Below, piece after piece: positions 1 through 12,305 of a stretch of DNA of 64,000 nt. The notes beneath the pieces are model-generated. The model did not search any database. It saw only the letters and a program-made list of their open reading frames with translations, and was not told where the DNA came from. A program made the translations under genes and the position numbers. Origin of the DNA: Ditylenchus dipsaci (taxonomy: Eukaryota > Nematoda > Chromadorea > Rhabditida > Anguinidae); NCBI GenBank assembly GCA_004194705.1, contig SADC01001184.1, positions 868,001 to 932,000 on the forward strand, in the 5' to 3' direction. Position 1 is the stretch's first letter, and the number at the start of each line of letters is the position of its first letter.

Positions 1-3000
1 CTTTTGAGATTTTAGGCTGGTCATAAGTTACAACTCACAAATTCAAGATTTTTGAGCGGACGAACTGCGTGGAAAGATAAATCAAAATCAACTTGACATT
101 CACCAGCGTTGGCCCAGAGTTTTGAAAGGCACACTTCAAGTGTTCTGCCGCCACGGACCATAAAATCTTTTTGTTCTTCTCCATTCGGCTCGATAATCAT
201 AGTCTAAATAATTGTTTTATATAAAGTGCATACTACAGTACTGGATTACGCCAACTCAATCAACCAACACTTATTTTTGCTCTCTTTAGCTTATTTATCT
301 CAAACCATCTCTTTAAGTTTTTTTCAAAATCAGATTTGACCACTTAGTTAGACCATCTATCCCCTAATCCCTGATTGAAAACCTAAATTTCTCAGAAGAA
401 CCACTATGATTTTTAAAATACTCTTAGGTAATTTTTTTAATTTCTCGAACCTTAATTCTCACAAGAAATTTCAATTTAGCATATAAACAGTTAAAGCATT
501 GTAAAAAGTTGATTCCCTTTGAATAGACCTAACTTATGGCCTTTAAAGGGCCTGACCTCTTCCTACTCGGTGGTCCCCCGCCAATTCAAAAATTTTCCCT
601 TGATCACTGGACTTCTGTACGGATTTTTCCGCTAGGTTTCTAACAAAACTAAGCCTAAAATTTGATTTCAGGCCTAGTTTTGTTAGAAACGTGGCGGAAA
701 AATCCGTACAGAAGTCCAATGATCGAGGGAAAATTTTTGAATTGGCGGGGACCACCGAGTAGGAAGAGGTCAGGCCCTTTAAATAACTTTTTTTACAAAG
801 CATTATTTTATTGTTTACAAAAGTTTTCAAGCTAAAATAATCTTACAGTTTGATGTTCACTGTCTCTGCTAGCGACCTCCGGAAGGGATTGAAGCTATAA
901 TTATAAAAGATGTAATTTACATACAACTATACTTTAAAAGTCTACAAAATGGGTGGTGTATTTGGTGACGTTGTTTTTGTCGTTAGACTTAGTTTGAAAT
1001 CTGAATGATCACGTAATGAGTATTTAAAGCGAAAAAGTTTCACTCACTAGCCCAAGTGGCACTTTCCGGCACGTGAACAAACAGAGAGTATGGCTGAGCT
1101 GGTTTCAGGGAAACTGTTTTTTTGATATTGTAGTCATTCTCAGGTGATACATCCAGTGGCAAAATGATAGTGATTGGAACTCGGAAGAGTGGTCCGAGAT
1201 TTTGGTTATCCGAGTCATAGCCCATGATTTCAGCATAATGTATGACGCCCTTCTCCAGACCGGTAGGGTCTATGCGGGCTTGGAAACTGCGCTTCTCATT
1301 CATCAGCTCGAGCACTTTAGGGTATTTAACGTAAGGCTGGCTGCAGTGAAGCAGCATGTGGCGCTCGAAGTCTACCTTTTCTTCATTGTCGGAGTTTTGT
1401 TGGAAAACTGGCTTGACAGTCACACCAAAATCAATGGATGGTCTGGAAGATTGATACTTCTCACGCAAGTAAATGCCCCTACAATTGGTATCATTGACAA
1501 CGTTGTTGGATTCGGAAACTGTGACATCAAAAGCGCATAGGGATTTGGGAATAGAGCCAGCTTCTTTCAGTAAATCAAATGCTGAGTCGATTTGCTGTAA
1601 GCCTTTGCCCACACAGAAAGCTGATGGTGGAGAGTTGGGTGGAGAAACCACAGGTTGAGCTGAAAATTTTTTTTATAGACGGTGTATCGATTTCCTCCTC
1701 TTAAATGTGTCTTTTGAACGGAAAACAACTAGAATTGTGTCTTTGACGCTTTTGCGTTCTTTAGTAAAAGTAACCAGCTGAGAGGTTTCTTGGCGATACA
1801 AAAAGACCTACAACCAGCATACTTGCAAATAACACTATCTGTTAAGACAGGTCGAAAATAAAAACCTGTGTTTTCAAGTGCTAGGCGGACACGCAAGGGA
1901 GAAATCGGGATATTGCTGGCCTTCATGGCACTCAGGAGACAAGCTACAAATTAAATTCATTTTAACAGGTTTGAACAAATCAGAAAACCTGCTGATCCAG
2001 TAGCATTAGGGGAAGCCATGGATGTACCATTCATTAACTGGTTGCCCTTCAGGTCATATTTAGGAACACCAGTTATAGCAGCACCCGGAGCAGAAAACTA
2101 GAGTTTGAGCACTCAAATTACATTTGAGGCTATGAATTACTTACAGAAACACCCATCCAGCCATCTACAACAAATAAAAATAAAGAAAAAATAAAAAAGA
2201 TAAAATAAAAAGTACCTGCAGCTGGACCTCTGGAAGACCATGGGAACATCGTGCCGGGTATTTTTTCCAATACACAATACATCGACTCAATCATTTCTGG
2301 GGTCTTAAAAGATAATTTTGAGAGAAAAGATGACAAGGCATAGACCCACTAACCAAATAAGCTCCGACGCCTAAAACATTAAAAAGGTGAAATTTTCCCA
2401 TAACAGTGAATTAAATTATGTTTTACCGATAACTGTTGAGCTGGTTGAGCCCGGTGCACCTGCACTTTGATGAGCTGTAATATTGATACTAGATAATTCA
2501 GTATAATAAAAAAATGAGTATAATAAAAAAATTACCAGGGCCTTGGTTGCCCGCAGAAGACATCATTATGATCCCTTAAAATGGTCTATTTAAAAAAGAA
2601 GAGTCTTTATTTTCAACCTTTCTTGTAAACCATGTCTTCGAGAGCTTCAACTATCCTTCTGTTTATGTTTTACAATAAAGTCAGGAACATATTTTAAAAA
2701 TTACGAACCAGAGTGGTCGAAGGCGGCGCTCTCGCCATAAGAAAGGTTAACAATATCTACATTCAATTCAGCACATTTGTTAAACTTAAGTAAAAGTATA
2801 AAAATCAGAGGGTCTATGTAAAAAAAGGAAATCTTAAACTGACAGCTCTTGTTAGTGCTTGCCTGAAAAAACAAAAAAGGTGTACCGAAACCAGCGAAAA
2901 CTGATCACTTACCCTGTTTCCATACCTGAACATTATCTTTTATGACATTGCCGATATTAAAAACACCAAAAACCAACTTCCAAGTCGTCTATCACCAATA

Positions 3001-6000
3001 CACATAGAAATGACTTGAGCTCCGGGAGCCAATCCATTTTTTTCTGGTTCATCGGCGAAATTTGCAGCTAAAATATTGTAATTTATAAAGCTTGTTAATA
3101 CAAATCCAAATTTTTGAAAAATAAAATATTCCTGGTTGCGAAAGTACTTTAAACAGTTAAAAATATATTTACCTGCAATACCAGCAACCTAAAAATACTT
3201 ATCAGAATTAACAAAAAAAACTGCAGCGAAAAACACAAAAGGTATCTAACAAATATATCACATAAGGTGTGAATTTTAAAAAAAATACAGCAAATTACAA
3301 ACAGGCACCCTAATTTAAATTTCCCATAAATGAAAAGTACATTTCCGCAAACTTGACCGAAGGAAAATTTACCGCACTAACGACAATATATTCAAATAAT
3401 TTTAAAAATTGCTAAATAATTAAATGTATTACATGAGATCCATGAGTACCTAAACAATTTTAAACGTGTTTTTGTTGATATATCAAGCTATCAAAAATTT
3501 TACCACAAGGAACGCAAATTTCCAACAAGTTTCCTTGGTCATAAATTGTGACGCAGTACGTTAACATATCTAAAACATTATAGCGTACATTTTTACGGTG
3601 AAACTAGAAATAAAAATTATGTAACCTTTTTCAGTTAGCGCAGCATACTCATGCTCATCTTTGAAATTAGTCAGAACTTTGCACAGGGACAGCCTGCCTC
3701 GGAAGGAAGTGTCTATGACAGCCCTCAAACAGTGTTAGTAATTTTATGTTTCTATAAATAACTAATTTAGACACACCTCCACTTCTCGCCATCATGAAAA
3801 ACCACACAATCTAAACTCAAAACAATTGTTAAGAATAGTAGCAAACGAAAAAAAATTACCGGCCACAGGTCCGATGTCTTCACTTTTCTCAATGTTATGC
3901 AGGAATTCTAACTGGTAGTTCAGATTTTCGCGGGCATTTTGTCTGCCTGGAAAGTTTCGTGGTTTTTGAACATAAAAAAATGAGATAGACGGAAAACCTT
4001 CAAAAAGGGTAGACCATCGATTGGATACAAAAAGTGATTGGATACATCGATTGGATACACCATCGATTGGATACATCGATTGGATACGCCATCGATTGGA
4101 TACATCGATTGGATACGCCATCGATTGGATACATCGATTGGATACACTTTACACTTTTTTTCTTTGAACATCGATATTTACTATAAATATAAAAATTTAG
4201 CAATCTGATAGATGCTAATATAGAACTCGTGCGCCTAATCGTTAACGAACTCAGCGACTATTCAAGCGAAGAAGAAAATGACGTATAACCATGATAGTTT
4301 GAAAGCTTACTGGTGCTGCACCAAGAAAAAGCTATGTGGGTCATAAAAGGGTCAGCCATTATCCCGTACCATGTACCCCCAAAGGGTCAGCCCCTATCCC
4401 GGACCATGTACCCCAAAGGGGCTTCCTATTGAATTAGGTTGCCTGCCGAAGGCAGGCAGGTAGAAAATCTAGAAAAGTCAAAATTTTCGATGGAAAGTGG
4501 TCGGAAACAACGTCTTTATCGCTTTCAGCGTGTAAGTAGTCAAAAAGCCACGGGGGTCAAACAGACCAGGCGGTCAATTGTCGCGGACCCCTCAGTATAT
4601 GTTTTCGGAGCAGTTCTTGGACCAATGCATTTTGAGTGAACAAGTTCCATGTTAGCCAAGATTATCTAAAACGCAGAGAATAGAATTGTAAAATGCACCA
4701 TATAATACTGTTATGCTGAAAACAAAGCTCACAAAATGAACAATATAAAATGACAAAACTATTTGTTGCAAGTTAGGTTGTTTTGAGTTAAAAATGGCAC
4801 GAATTTGAAAAAGTGTATCCAATCGATGTATCCAATTGATGGCGTATCCAATCGATGTATCCAATCGATGGTGTATCCAATCGATGTATCCAATCACTTT
4901 TTGTATCCAATCGATGAGCAGTCTCAAAAAGAGTATTTCCGCCTATTTCTATAATAATGAAGTCTGCCAAATTTTAAATTAAAGCGTAATTTTGTCATAT
5001 AAACGGGCAATACTTTTTTTGACCCAGATTAGCCCTGCGACTGTGCTTTTAACAAGGTATCATTTTTTGCATCATCTCTAAAAAGTTTAACACAAAAAGG
5101 TGAAAGTATGAACCAAATCGTTGTTATGATTTGGTTCATACTTTTACGATGATGCAAAAAATGATACAGTCGAGTCCGCTAACCCGGCACCCCAAAAAGT
5201 TCGTTCCCGCCTTGGGTCCGACACTTTTTTTAACCAAATTTTCGAAGTATTTTTCAATTGTGTTTTTACAGTCTGATAGCAAATATCGTGAGGATTCCGA
5301 TTTTGCCGATCGTTTTTCAAAAACCTAATATTTTGGCTCTAAAAAACCAAAACCCCGCTAACCCGGCACCATATTTTTAAAAAGGGTGCCGGGTTAGCGG
5401 GTTTTGGTCTTTTAGAGCCAAAATATTAGGTTTTTGAAAAACGATCGGCAAAATCGGAATCCTCACGATATTTGCTATCAGACTGTAAAAACACAATTGA
5501 AAAAATACTTCGAAAATTGGGTTAAAAAAGTGTCGGACCCAAGGCGGGAACGAACTTTTTGGGTGCCGGGTTAGCGGGACTCGACTGTACCTTGTTAAAA
5601 AGCAGAGTCGCAGGGCTACAAGATAGTGTTAAAACTTTTAAAAAAATTGAAATTTTTTAATCTAATTAGCCAAAACAAAAATTTGGGACAGAAATAAGTG
5701 AATCTGGGTCAGAAAAAGTAAATATGGGTTACAAAAAAAGTTTTGCCCCATATAAACCCAAATTTTTGGGCGTGGCAAGACTTGAGCAATCAAATTTGAG
5801 AACATATGAACGCGCGACAAAGAGCAAAATTTGTTGCAATGTCGTGCGACGAAAGCTTTTTTGTTATTTTGTCGCACGACGAAAAGCATACGACAATGCA
5901 ACATTTTTGTGTACCGCAAGATTTGCGCTTCATCTTTGATTTCCTTGATTTTGAATGATTTCGAAGGCTTTTGCCAGTTTTGTTTTGACAGTCTGGTCCT

Positions 6001-9000
6001 AAAAATTGCAGGGATTCTGATTTTGCTGATCGATTTTGAAAAACCAAAAATCTTGCGTCAGTAGTTAATCAGTAACAGTACTAACAGTAGTGAATCGCGG
6101 CAAATCATCAGGCGCAGATCTTGCAGCACATAAAGATGCAGCGCAAACATTCGGGCGCATTTCTTGCAGTTTCATTTTCACATTCTCCCATCTTACAGTC
6201 ATAATTCTTGCGATGTAATTATTGTGGTGCTCATCTTGGTGTGCAAATCGTGCAGCGAAAAATATGTTGTTTGCAAATCATCTGTTGCAAATCTTATTGC
6301 TCAAGTCTTGCCACGGCAATTATTGTAATCGACCCCTCACTTTTACTGATTATTTAGAATAAAGGAATAATTTTTCTTATACGGCTCCCACAATGATGTC
6401 GGAAGTCGGATGTCGAGGTCTTTGAGGTCCCGCTGCTCTGCGAGTTTTCGACATTTTTCCGTTCTGTAAAGTAATTTTATCTATTCTCGAGGTTCTTTCC
6501 CAGAAAAAATAACTCTCTGATAGTCGGATCAGAAAAAACAATTTTGAAAATCGGACTACCGACATCCGACTTCCTACCTCTGACCTCGACATCCGACTTC
6601 CGACATCCATTGTGGGAGGCATTAGTTTTAAAGACTAGCGTGTGTTAGCTGTAAGGTTTGTTAATTGTAAAAGCATAAACAGGATCATGAAAACCGGAAA
6701 AAGTCTGTGTTTGTTGTCTGTTTTTTGCTAAAACTGTGTTTGTTTGGTTGCCGTGTTTGTTTGAAACTATTTTTTAAATACATTTGAGTCTATCTTTAGC
6801 CCCACAAGTTCATTTCCTGGAATAACGTGAAAAGTGGGAAGCCAACCCACTAGGCTACACCTGTAGATCTTATATAATATTAGTAATTTACTTATGTAAC
6901 ATTCCCACTTAGGGTCTGACACTTTTTTAACCTTACTTTTAAAAAATTCCTAGTTATATTTTGACTGTCTGGTCCCACATATTACAACAAATCCATTTTT
7001 ACTTACCAATTTCTCAGATGTGCCACCGACCTCAGACTCCTTAAAAATTACATTATTAAAAGTTTTAATGGCCGGTATATACTGACATGTTTGGAAATTT
7101 GTCTCATAACATCCGCTACACATAGTTTGTGCTAAAATTCATATAATATATAAAATAAATTACAATGAAACGATCTCTCACCGAAGAGTCCCACAGATTT
7201 TCTTTTCTCTCCGCTTTAATCCTTTTCAGTAAAGACGATGGATAGAGTTCATAGCTCAAATAGGAAATTAGCTTATTATTTGATCACTCACTACTTTATA
7301 ATGTTAAGCTTACATAGGTTTTAGCCCAAGATGATATTTTCCAGTGGGGTTGTTCCATTCTGAGGGTATCTGCAAGAAATTGGTCGATTATAAAACTCTT
7401 ATCAAAAATAAATTAATGAATGGTCGAATAAGGTTATTTCGCTTTTATATTTTGACACAAATTACCCCGAACACAATTTTTCGCATATCCTCTTAACCCT
7501 CTTTTGCCAGCGCCGCAGGCTTTTTCTATACAAAAAAGATTTTTACACGAAAGTCAAGGAATCACTCAATCATTTTTGATTTCTTGAACTGAAACAATTT
7601 CCGACTCTTGATATCGCGAATTTTTCGAAAATTTCGGTTTTGCACCATGATACGGGAATCATTTTTTTTGAAAATCCGAATCTTGCGTCTTTTGGTTAAA
7701 ATTTTTCTCTAAAATTATAAAATAATAAACTTTCTGTTTACCTAAAAAATAAAAATGGTAGCACATGGCTTGTACATGGCTATATCTTATGTCGCGAGCG
7801 GCCACGGCCAACAGCTCGTGAATTGGAAAAAGGGGGAATGGAGGGGATATTTGATCCCACTCCCTTTGGATCCGCAGGGAAATGCCTTAACCAGTAGGCC
7901 ACCAAACCCCAGACTGGGAAAGTGAAGAAATTTGTAGACATCACTTGCGTCGAAGACGCAACACTTATGCAGAGAACATAATGTTTATATGTTCAAAATT
8001 TTTCGGTTCACAAAGACACAAAAGCGTTGCCGAAATTTCGCCAACCGGAAATATAGGCTGAATTAAACAGTATGGTTCGCTTAAAAGTATTGTCAGAGCA
8101 TATATCCTCATTTTAGTTGATTGGTTAGGTGAGACCATGCTGTGGTCTAAATTTTACACTTTTAACTTACTTTTAGCTTTCTACCGCTAAGTCCAATAAT
8201 TGTCCCTGATGAGTCAGCTGTTTTAACAGTGGAAGTGTCGACATCACCTAATATTTGCACATATATAATTACTTAGAAAACATTGAATAATTGCCTGCTC
8301 CCGATAGATCCATGCAATCGATCATCTTTGTTTGGCCAGTGGTTGTGAGCTATGGTTTATGGTTGAAGAGGTTAAATTCAGAGGTTTTATTTTCGAAATT
8401 AGTATGCTATACATACGTCTGCAATTTTTATGGGTATATATCAGGGCTGCATCGGATATCCGATATCCGACATCCGATATCCGGTATCCGGCACTTTTTG
8501 ACATCCGATATCCGGTATCCGATATCCGAAAAAATGACCGATTTTCGGATAAAATCGATAAAGAGAGGCTATTTTGAAAAAAAACTTTTGAATAATTTTT
8601 TGAATTTATTTTCAAAAATAGGTGAAAACGAATTCTTTTGCGGTCTTTTTACACGATTTTCTCCTGCATTTTATTTGTCTTGTTCTTCCAAGCTTACATT
8701 TATGGCTTTCAGATGCTTAACGAACAAAAATGTGATGCATTTTTTGAAAGGAACGGAACCATAGCAAAGTGCAAATAAAGTGTTTTACGAGAAAATTTTG
8801 AAAATATCCGAAATCCGATATCCGATAACCGATATCCGGCACTTTTTGATATCCGATATCCGATCCGATATTTTTGAATATTCGATATCCGATATCCGAT
8901 CCGGTATTTTTTCATATCCGATGCAGCCCTGGTATATATACTAAAAATTTAACATACCTGCATACCAGGGAGCGCTTAACAAACCAAATTTTAGCACAAC

Positions 9001-9822
9001 GAAACCCTATTGCAGTACTGAAAATATTAACCTGGGTCAACTCCAGTATCCAGAATAGCGATGACCACGTTCCTACCATCACAGTCCGGGTATTTGGAGA
9101 GAAAAGCATCCTAAAAAAATTTCAAGGGATTTTTTATAAGTATGGTCTCACAGAGCATTATTGAGAAAAAAATATTTAAAACTTTTGGATGTAGGATGGA
9201 AAATACAAGGTGAGGCAAAAACGCGGACACTTTTAAATAATGTTTGTTTTCTCTTAATTTTTTTTCTGAATTTTTCTACAAATTGTTGCTTGCTAGATAG
9301 CTTGTTAGAAATTCATGTTAAATTATTATTAAATCTGGTGTAACAAAAATGGATGGTTGAAGCCCTAGGTCACAAGGTCAGTTTCAAGTGCGAGCACACG
9401 CATATGGGAAGCAACCACTTAGTGAGTTAGGCCTGTGCAGCGAGCCACCTTAATCTCATGTTAAGTTAGCTAGGGCTACGGCAGAATGGGAGGACTCGGT
9501 ACCGGCCGCACAGCTGTTATTTCAACATCCTTAATTACACCAAAAAAATTATTCCAGATAATGCGCGGGAGCCCTTGGCGAAAATTTTCAAAAATGTCCG
9601 CGTTTTTTTTGGCCGCACCCTGTGCGCTAAGAAAATTGTTAGGGAAGGAGGTAACGGGGTTTAGTGGAACTCTGAATACTCTTTATCCATCATTAAACCG
9701 ATACGAGACCACTTATTACCAAAAAAAGCTAATTGAAAAAGACAAACTCGCTGAGTAGTGTGCTTTGGTATCAAGTTGGCTAGTGGAAAGGTCATTGCCT
9801 CGAGTGTTGGATTGAGTGCCAT
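1..9822 (-). CDS. TPP2: Tripeptidyl-peptidase II (subtilisin-like), 3'-truncated by window edge
   Basis: TPP2 is a giant cytosolic serine exopeptidase that removes tripeptides from proteasome products. Exons run right to left: 9748-9822 (start, N-term ending LIPKHTTQR), 9032-9110 (catalytic Asp, [10 protein letters not shown]), 8295-8349, 8171-8247 ([10 protein letters not shown]), 7314-7369, 7182-7254, 7007-7131, 3860-3946, 3777-3810, 3626-3723, 3504-3569, 3433-3449 plus 3173-3188 (catalytic His, GTHGSHVAGIA), 2978-3067 ([11 protein letters not shown]), 2923-2935, 2840-2862, 2709-2784 (NLSYGES), 2618-2658, 2538-2576 (oxyanion Asn, SSAGNQGP), 2427-2474, 2354-2370, 2216-2303 (WSSRGP), 2145-2164, 1989-2097 (catalytic Ser, [10 protein letters not shown]), 1866-1943, 1048-1659, 946-1000, 847-894, 39-203. 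These align in order with about the first 700 residues of animal TPP2; the rest lies beyond base 1. The phase fails at 9032/8349, inside 7007-7131 and around 2709, so a base is missing or an exon was missed. Identity is very sure; some borders are not. Confidence 0.93.
547..778. mobile_element. TTAA-flanked palindromic MITE (piggyBac-like), copy 1
   Basis: A near-perfect palindrome bounded by TTAA on both sides (543-546 and 779-782), with termini AGGGCCTGACC / GGTCAGGCCCT. Each arm is about 110 bp and includes GCCAATTCAAAAATTTTCCC. It encodes nothing. It lies in a TPP2 intron. TTAA duplication is the hallmark of piggyBac-type transposition, so it is probably a non-autonomous member. Confidence 0.85.
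4008..4923. mobile_element. Foldback hAT-like element with tandem CATCGATTGGATAC arms
   Basis: The left arm (about 4014-4146) is a tandem array of CATCGATTGGATAC, and the right arm (about 4812-4916) is the same word inverted. Both arms carry an AAAAAGTGATTGG variant near the outer end. The flanks are identical 8-mers TCAAAAAG (4000-4007 and 4924-4931), an hAT-type target duplication. The roughly 660-bp interior has a direct duplication around 4365-4425 (CCATGTACCCC units) and no convincing ORF. It sits in the long TPP2 intron 3947-7006. Confidence 0.75.
5030..5618. mobile_element. Palindromic element TAGCCCTGCGACT, carrying a nested MITE
   Basis: Termini TAGCCCTGCGACT and AGTCGCAGGGCTA pair over more than 40 bp, then continue as GGTATCATTTTTTGCATCAT and its inverse. 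The right arm is split at 5164 by the TA-flanked element 5167-5587, so this is the older host. Its own target duplication is no longer clear. Confidence 0.65.
5167..5587. mobile_element. TA-flanked pogo-like MITE, nested
   Basis: Termini CAGTCGAGTCCGCTAACC and the exact inverse, with TA at 5165-5166 and 5588-5589. Arms are about 200 bp and nearly perfect. Internal text (GTCCGACACTTTTTTTAACC, GATTCCGATTTTGCCGATCG) is shared with the element at 47813-50569 and with a fragment near 6904-6990, marking one family. Confidence 0.85.
6385..6618. repeat. Palindrome with GTCGGAAGTCGGATGTCGAGG arms
   Basis: The left end CTCCCACAATGATGTCGG and the right end CCGACATCCATTGTGGGAG pair, then continue through repeats of GTCGGA and GTCGAGGT. 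It is another foldback with short internal words. No target duplication is evident. Confidence 0.7.
7786..7917 (-). repeat. tRNA-derived SINE
   Basis: On the minus strand, GGTGGCCTACTGGTTAAGG resembles a Pol III A box (TGGCnnAGTGG), and GGGATCAAATATCCC about 45 nt downstream resembles a B box. The sequence does not fold into a full tRNA, so a tRNA-derived SINE is more likely than a gene. A weaker A-box-like piece lies at 6835-6870, also on the minus strand. Confidence 0.5.
8442..8931. mobile_element. Foldback hAT MITE with tandem ATCCGATATCCG arms
   Basis: Termini CAGGGCTGCATCGGATATCC and its inverse are typical hAT ends. The flanks are a perfect 8-bp duplication GTATATAT (8434-8441 and 8932-8939). 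Both arms are runs of the self-complementary word ATCCGATATCCG. The interior is AT-rich and shows no convincing gene. It is inserted in the TPP2 intron between the first two catalytic-domain exons. Confidence 0.9.
9206..9622. mobile_element. Degenerate inverted-repeat element with CAGGGTG-type ends
   Basis: The left end CAAGGTGAGGCAAAAACGCG and the right end CGCGTTTTTTTTGGCCGCAC(CCTG) pair imperfectly. The ends resemble those of the element at 29802-30570. It occupies most of TPP2 intron 1. Confidence 0.55.
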
Positions 9823-10303
9823 TTTTTCAGCTATATTCAGTGGAGCTTCTAAAAAATCGAGACTGAAATTATTTCTACACATTTCTCAACGATTAAACAA
9901 ACCAACGGATTTTGTGCTTTTAAAAGCGACGGAATTGTAATTCAGCAGAGAATAGGAATATGTATGCCTCGCTAATTTAATACTGCGGAAAAGTTTCAGC
10001 ATTCACCACACATTAGATGCTTTTAAAACAGCAAATTTTCTAGAACTAAAAAAGATGATAAATCTGGTATAGCCTTTAAAAAGTGTAAAAATGAAATATA
10101 AAAAACCTTGTTTGAATTTCCCTCTCTTTTCTGACGCCAACAAAATCAAAGATTCCAATTCAAAAAATTATTTAATCTTGATTTTTAGGGAATTTTCTTA
10201 AATCTAATATATGAATTTCTACATCTTTAAAATCTCCTTATGTGGTGGTTTTGTTTGATAATTAGTAATATAAAAAAAAATCAAGTTTAGATTTGCCATC
10301 AAA
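9823..10303. promoter_or_regulatory. Divergent promoter interval between TPP2 and RPL35A
   Basis: The start codons of TPP2 (minus) and RPL35A (plus) are only 481 bp apart and point away from each other, so both promoters must lie here. I see no clear TATA box. Splice-acceptor-like strings lie just upstream of both ATGs: TTTTTTAG on the minus strand about 28 nt before the TPP2 ATG, and AAGTTTAG 12 nt before the RPL35A ATG. The role is inferred from position only. Confidence 0.5.
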
Positions 10304-11471
10304 ATGACAAGTGTAGATTCTACTGCTCCGATTGAAAATGACAATTTGAAGCGCCAAGCTGGACCTAAAGCTGCAGGCCGACTCTACGTCAAGGTTTGTA
10401 TGGCTTTACAGTGATTAAAGTATAACAATTAATAGCATTTAATCCATTTTTTGGTTTTGTTTAGTTTTGGAATCATCTAAACATTATTTACTATTATTAT
10501 AAAAATTGCGAGGTATTGGAAAAAAAAAGCTGGCATCAAAACAGCTTTTGGTTAACGTCTTACCCGGAATGCGTGTAATTTTCTAACAAAATTATGGTTT
10601 ATTGGAAAGTGTTCTATAAAATATACCGTATTTGCTCTAATAATCGGCCACTCTCTAATAAACGGCCACCCCCAGAGACCTATATCTCAGTTCAGAGTCA
10701 ATATTTTTCAAATCTGTTTTATGCATTTTCTTAGTTACCATGAGCCTCCTGGTTCCACTTTTCAGATTGTGGTTGAGCACCCAAAATCTCGAAATCGAAA
10801 TATTTTTTTTTCGATTTTTCAGGGGTTGAAAAATAAACGGCCATGGCAGATTATTACAGCAAATACGGTAGGCTTCTAGCGAAAACTTACATCCATAAGA
10901 TCAATTTCAGTTCTAAGTAATGAAAATATAAATTTGAGAAATAGCTATTTTAAAACGTCCCTGACTTTTCGGTCGTACTATTTATTGCATAAAAAATACT
11001 TTTTAATTGTCCAAAACCGCTTTTATGCGGAAGAAAACATAAAAAAATTTATGGTCCCAAAATTCCGCTTTCCACTTTTACCATTTCTCATATCGAAGGT
11101 GTATCTTTTTTTTCAGGCTATCTTCACAGGATATAAGCGTGGACAGCGAAACCAGCATGAGAATACGGCATTGTTAACTCTGGATGGAGTTTTCAACAAG
11201 GTCAGCATTACAATACGCACTATTGATATATTTAAGCACATTTTCTTAAGGACCACGCAGACTTTTATGTTGGCAAGCGAGCTGTTTATGTGTACAAAGG
11301 TCATAAGAAAACTGGTCGTGAAGATGCTAAGACTCGTGTCCGCACTATTTGGGGCGAATCACTCGAGTGCATGGCAATTCTGGAGTTGTTCGTGCTAAGT
11401 TCGCAAACAATCTTCCACCCAAGGCAATAGGAAAACGAGTTCGTGTCATGCTCTATTCTAGCAACATCTGA
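10304..11471 (+). CDS. RPL35A: 60S ribosomal protein eL33 (L35a)
   Basis: Large-subunit ribosomal protein. Three exons: 10304-10393 (30 aa, ending GRLYVK), 11117-11200 ([16 protein letters not shown] through GVFNK) and 11251-11471 ([42 protein letters not shown]). All introns are GT-AG in phase 0. The third exon is 221 nt and loses frame at TTGGGGCG (11350-11355); one extra G restores [13 protein letters not shown], so I read this as an assembly deletion in a G run, not a pseudogene, because introns and all other residues are intact. The first 20 or so residues are a variable extension; the core is family-length. The 723-bp first intron carries a TA-flanked MITE. Confidence 0.95.
10626..10868. 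mobile_element. TA-flanked MITE CCGT ATTTGCTCTAATAA, copy 1
   Basis: Ends CCGTATTTGCTCTAATAA and TTATTACAGCAAATACGG with TA on each side; it lies in RPL35A intron 1. A relative with the same ends is at 28421-28567. The TA target suggests the mariner/pogo superfamily. Confidence 0.8.
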
Positions 11472-11532
11472 GAGTGCTACAAATTTGTTAATCGTAATCA
11501 CGATGCTATGGTACATGTTGTTTCTGTTGTTG

Positions 11533-11538
11533 AATAAA
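11533..11538 (+). terminator. Poly(A) signal of RPL35A
   Basis: AATAAA lies 62 nt after the RPL35A stop, followed by a T-rich stretch. Confidence 0.6.
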
Positions 11539-12074
11539 ATGTTGCAATTTTTCTTAAATGCTCATAACTTTTTTTTTAAATTTGTAATGAAACAAATTAC
11601 GCCTAGTTTTAAAGCCGCGATTCTCCAGTTTCGTTTGACACCAAAAGAAAATTTGACGTTAGTGTAATATGTCCCCCAATCGAGTTAAAATTTTTATTTC
11701 ACATGATACACAATAAATCGAAATTTCGACTACTTCACTCTCTATGTTGCTAAAATGTCATTTTTTTTAAATGAGCCTATTGCAACACCAAAATAAAATA
11801 ATTCTTTTGGCGTCAAACAAAACCGGATATTCAAGGCTATCGAACGAGCACTTGTTGTTCTTAAGCAAGGCTGCGAACTCAAAATTTAGAAAAAATTACA
11901 TTTGGCCAAAAAAGTACGATTTGGTCATTTTTCGCCAAAAAACGCCATTTTATCCAATGCTTATGGATTTTCGAGCACTGAAAAAAGATTTTTACGTAAA
12001 ACCTCAAAAAAATTCGGGTTCCCAAAAAAGTACAAAATCTTTTTAAAAAGTACATTTAGATTCTCTGTTCTTAA

Positions 12075-12305
12075 AGGGCCTGACCTCTTCCTACTCGGTG
12101 GTCCCCGCCAATTCAAAAATTTTCCCTTGATCATTGGACTTCTGTACGGATTTTTCCGCTAGGTTTCTAACAAAACTGAGCCTAAAATTTGATTTCAGGC
12201 CTAGTTTTGTTAGAAACGTGGCAGAAAAATCCGTACAGAAGTCCAATGATCAAGGGAAAATTTTTGAATTGGCGGGGACCACCGAGTAGGAAGAGGTCAG
12301 GCCCT
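12075..12305. mobile_element. TTAA-flanked palindromic MITE, copy 2
   Basis: Almost identical to 547-778, with TTAA at 12071-12074 and 12306-12309. It lies downstream of RPL35A. Confidence 0.85.

Noticed and set aside
4014..4146. Regular 14-bp repeats that could look like a CRISPR array
   Set aside because: The units are tandem with almost no spacer, the array is mirrored at 4812-4916, 8-bp duplications flank the whole unit, and the host is an animal. It is a foldback transposon arm.
9823..9882. Longer TPP2 start at 9882 (MCRNNFSLD...)
   Set aside because: The extra segment contains two acceptor-like strings (TTTCAG, TTTTTTAG), and the shorter start gives a family-like N-terminus, so 9822 was preferred.
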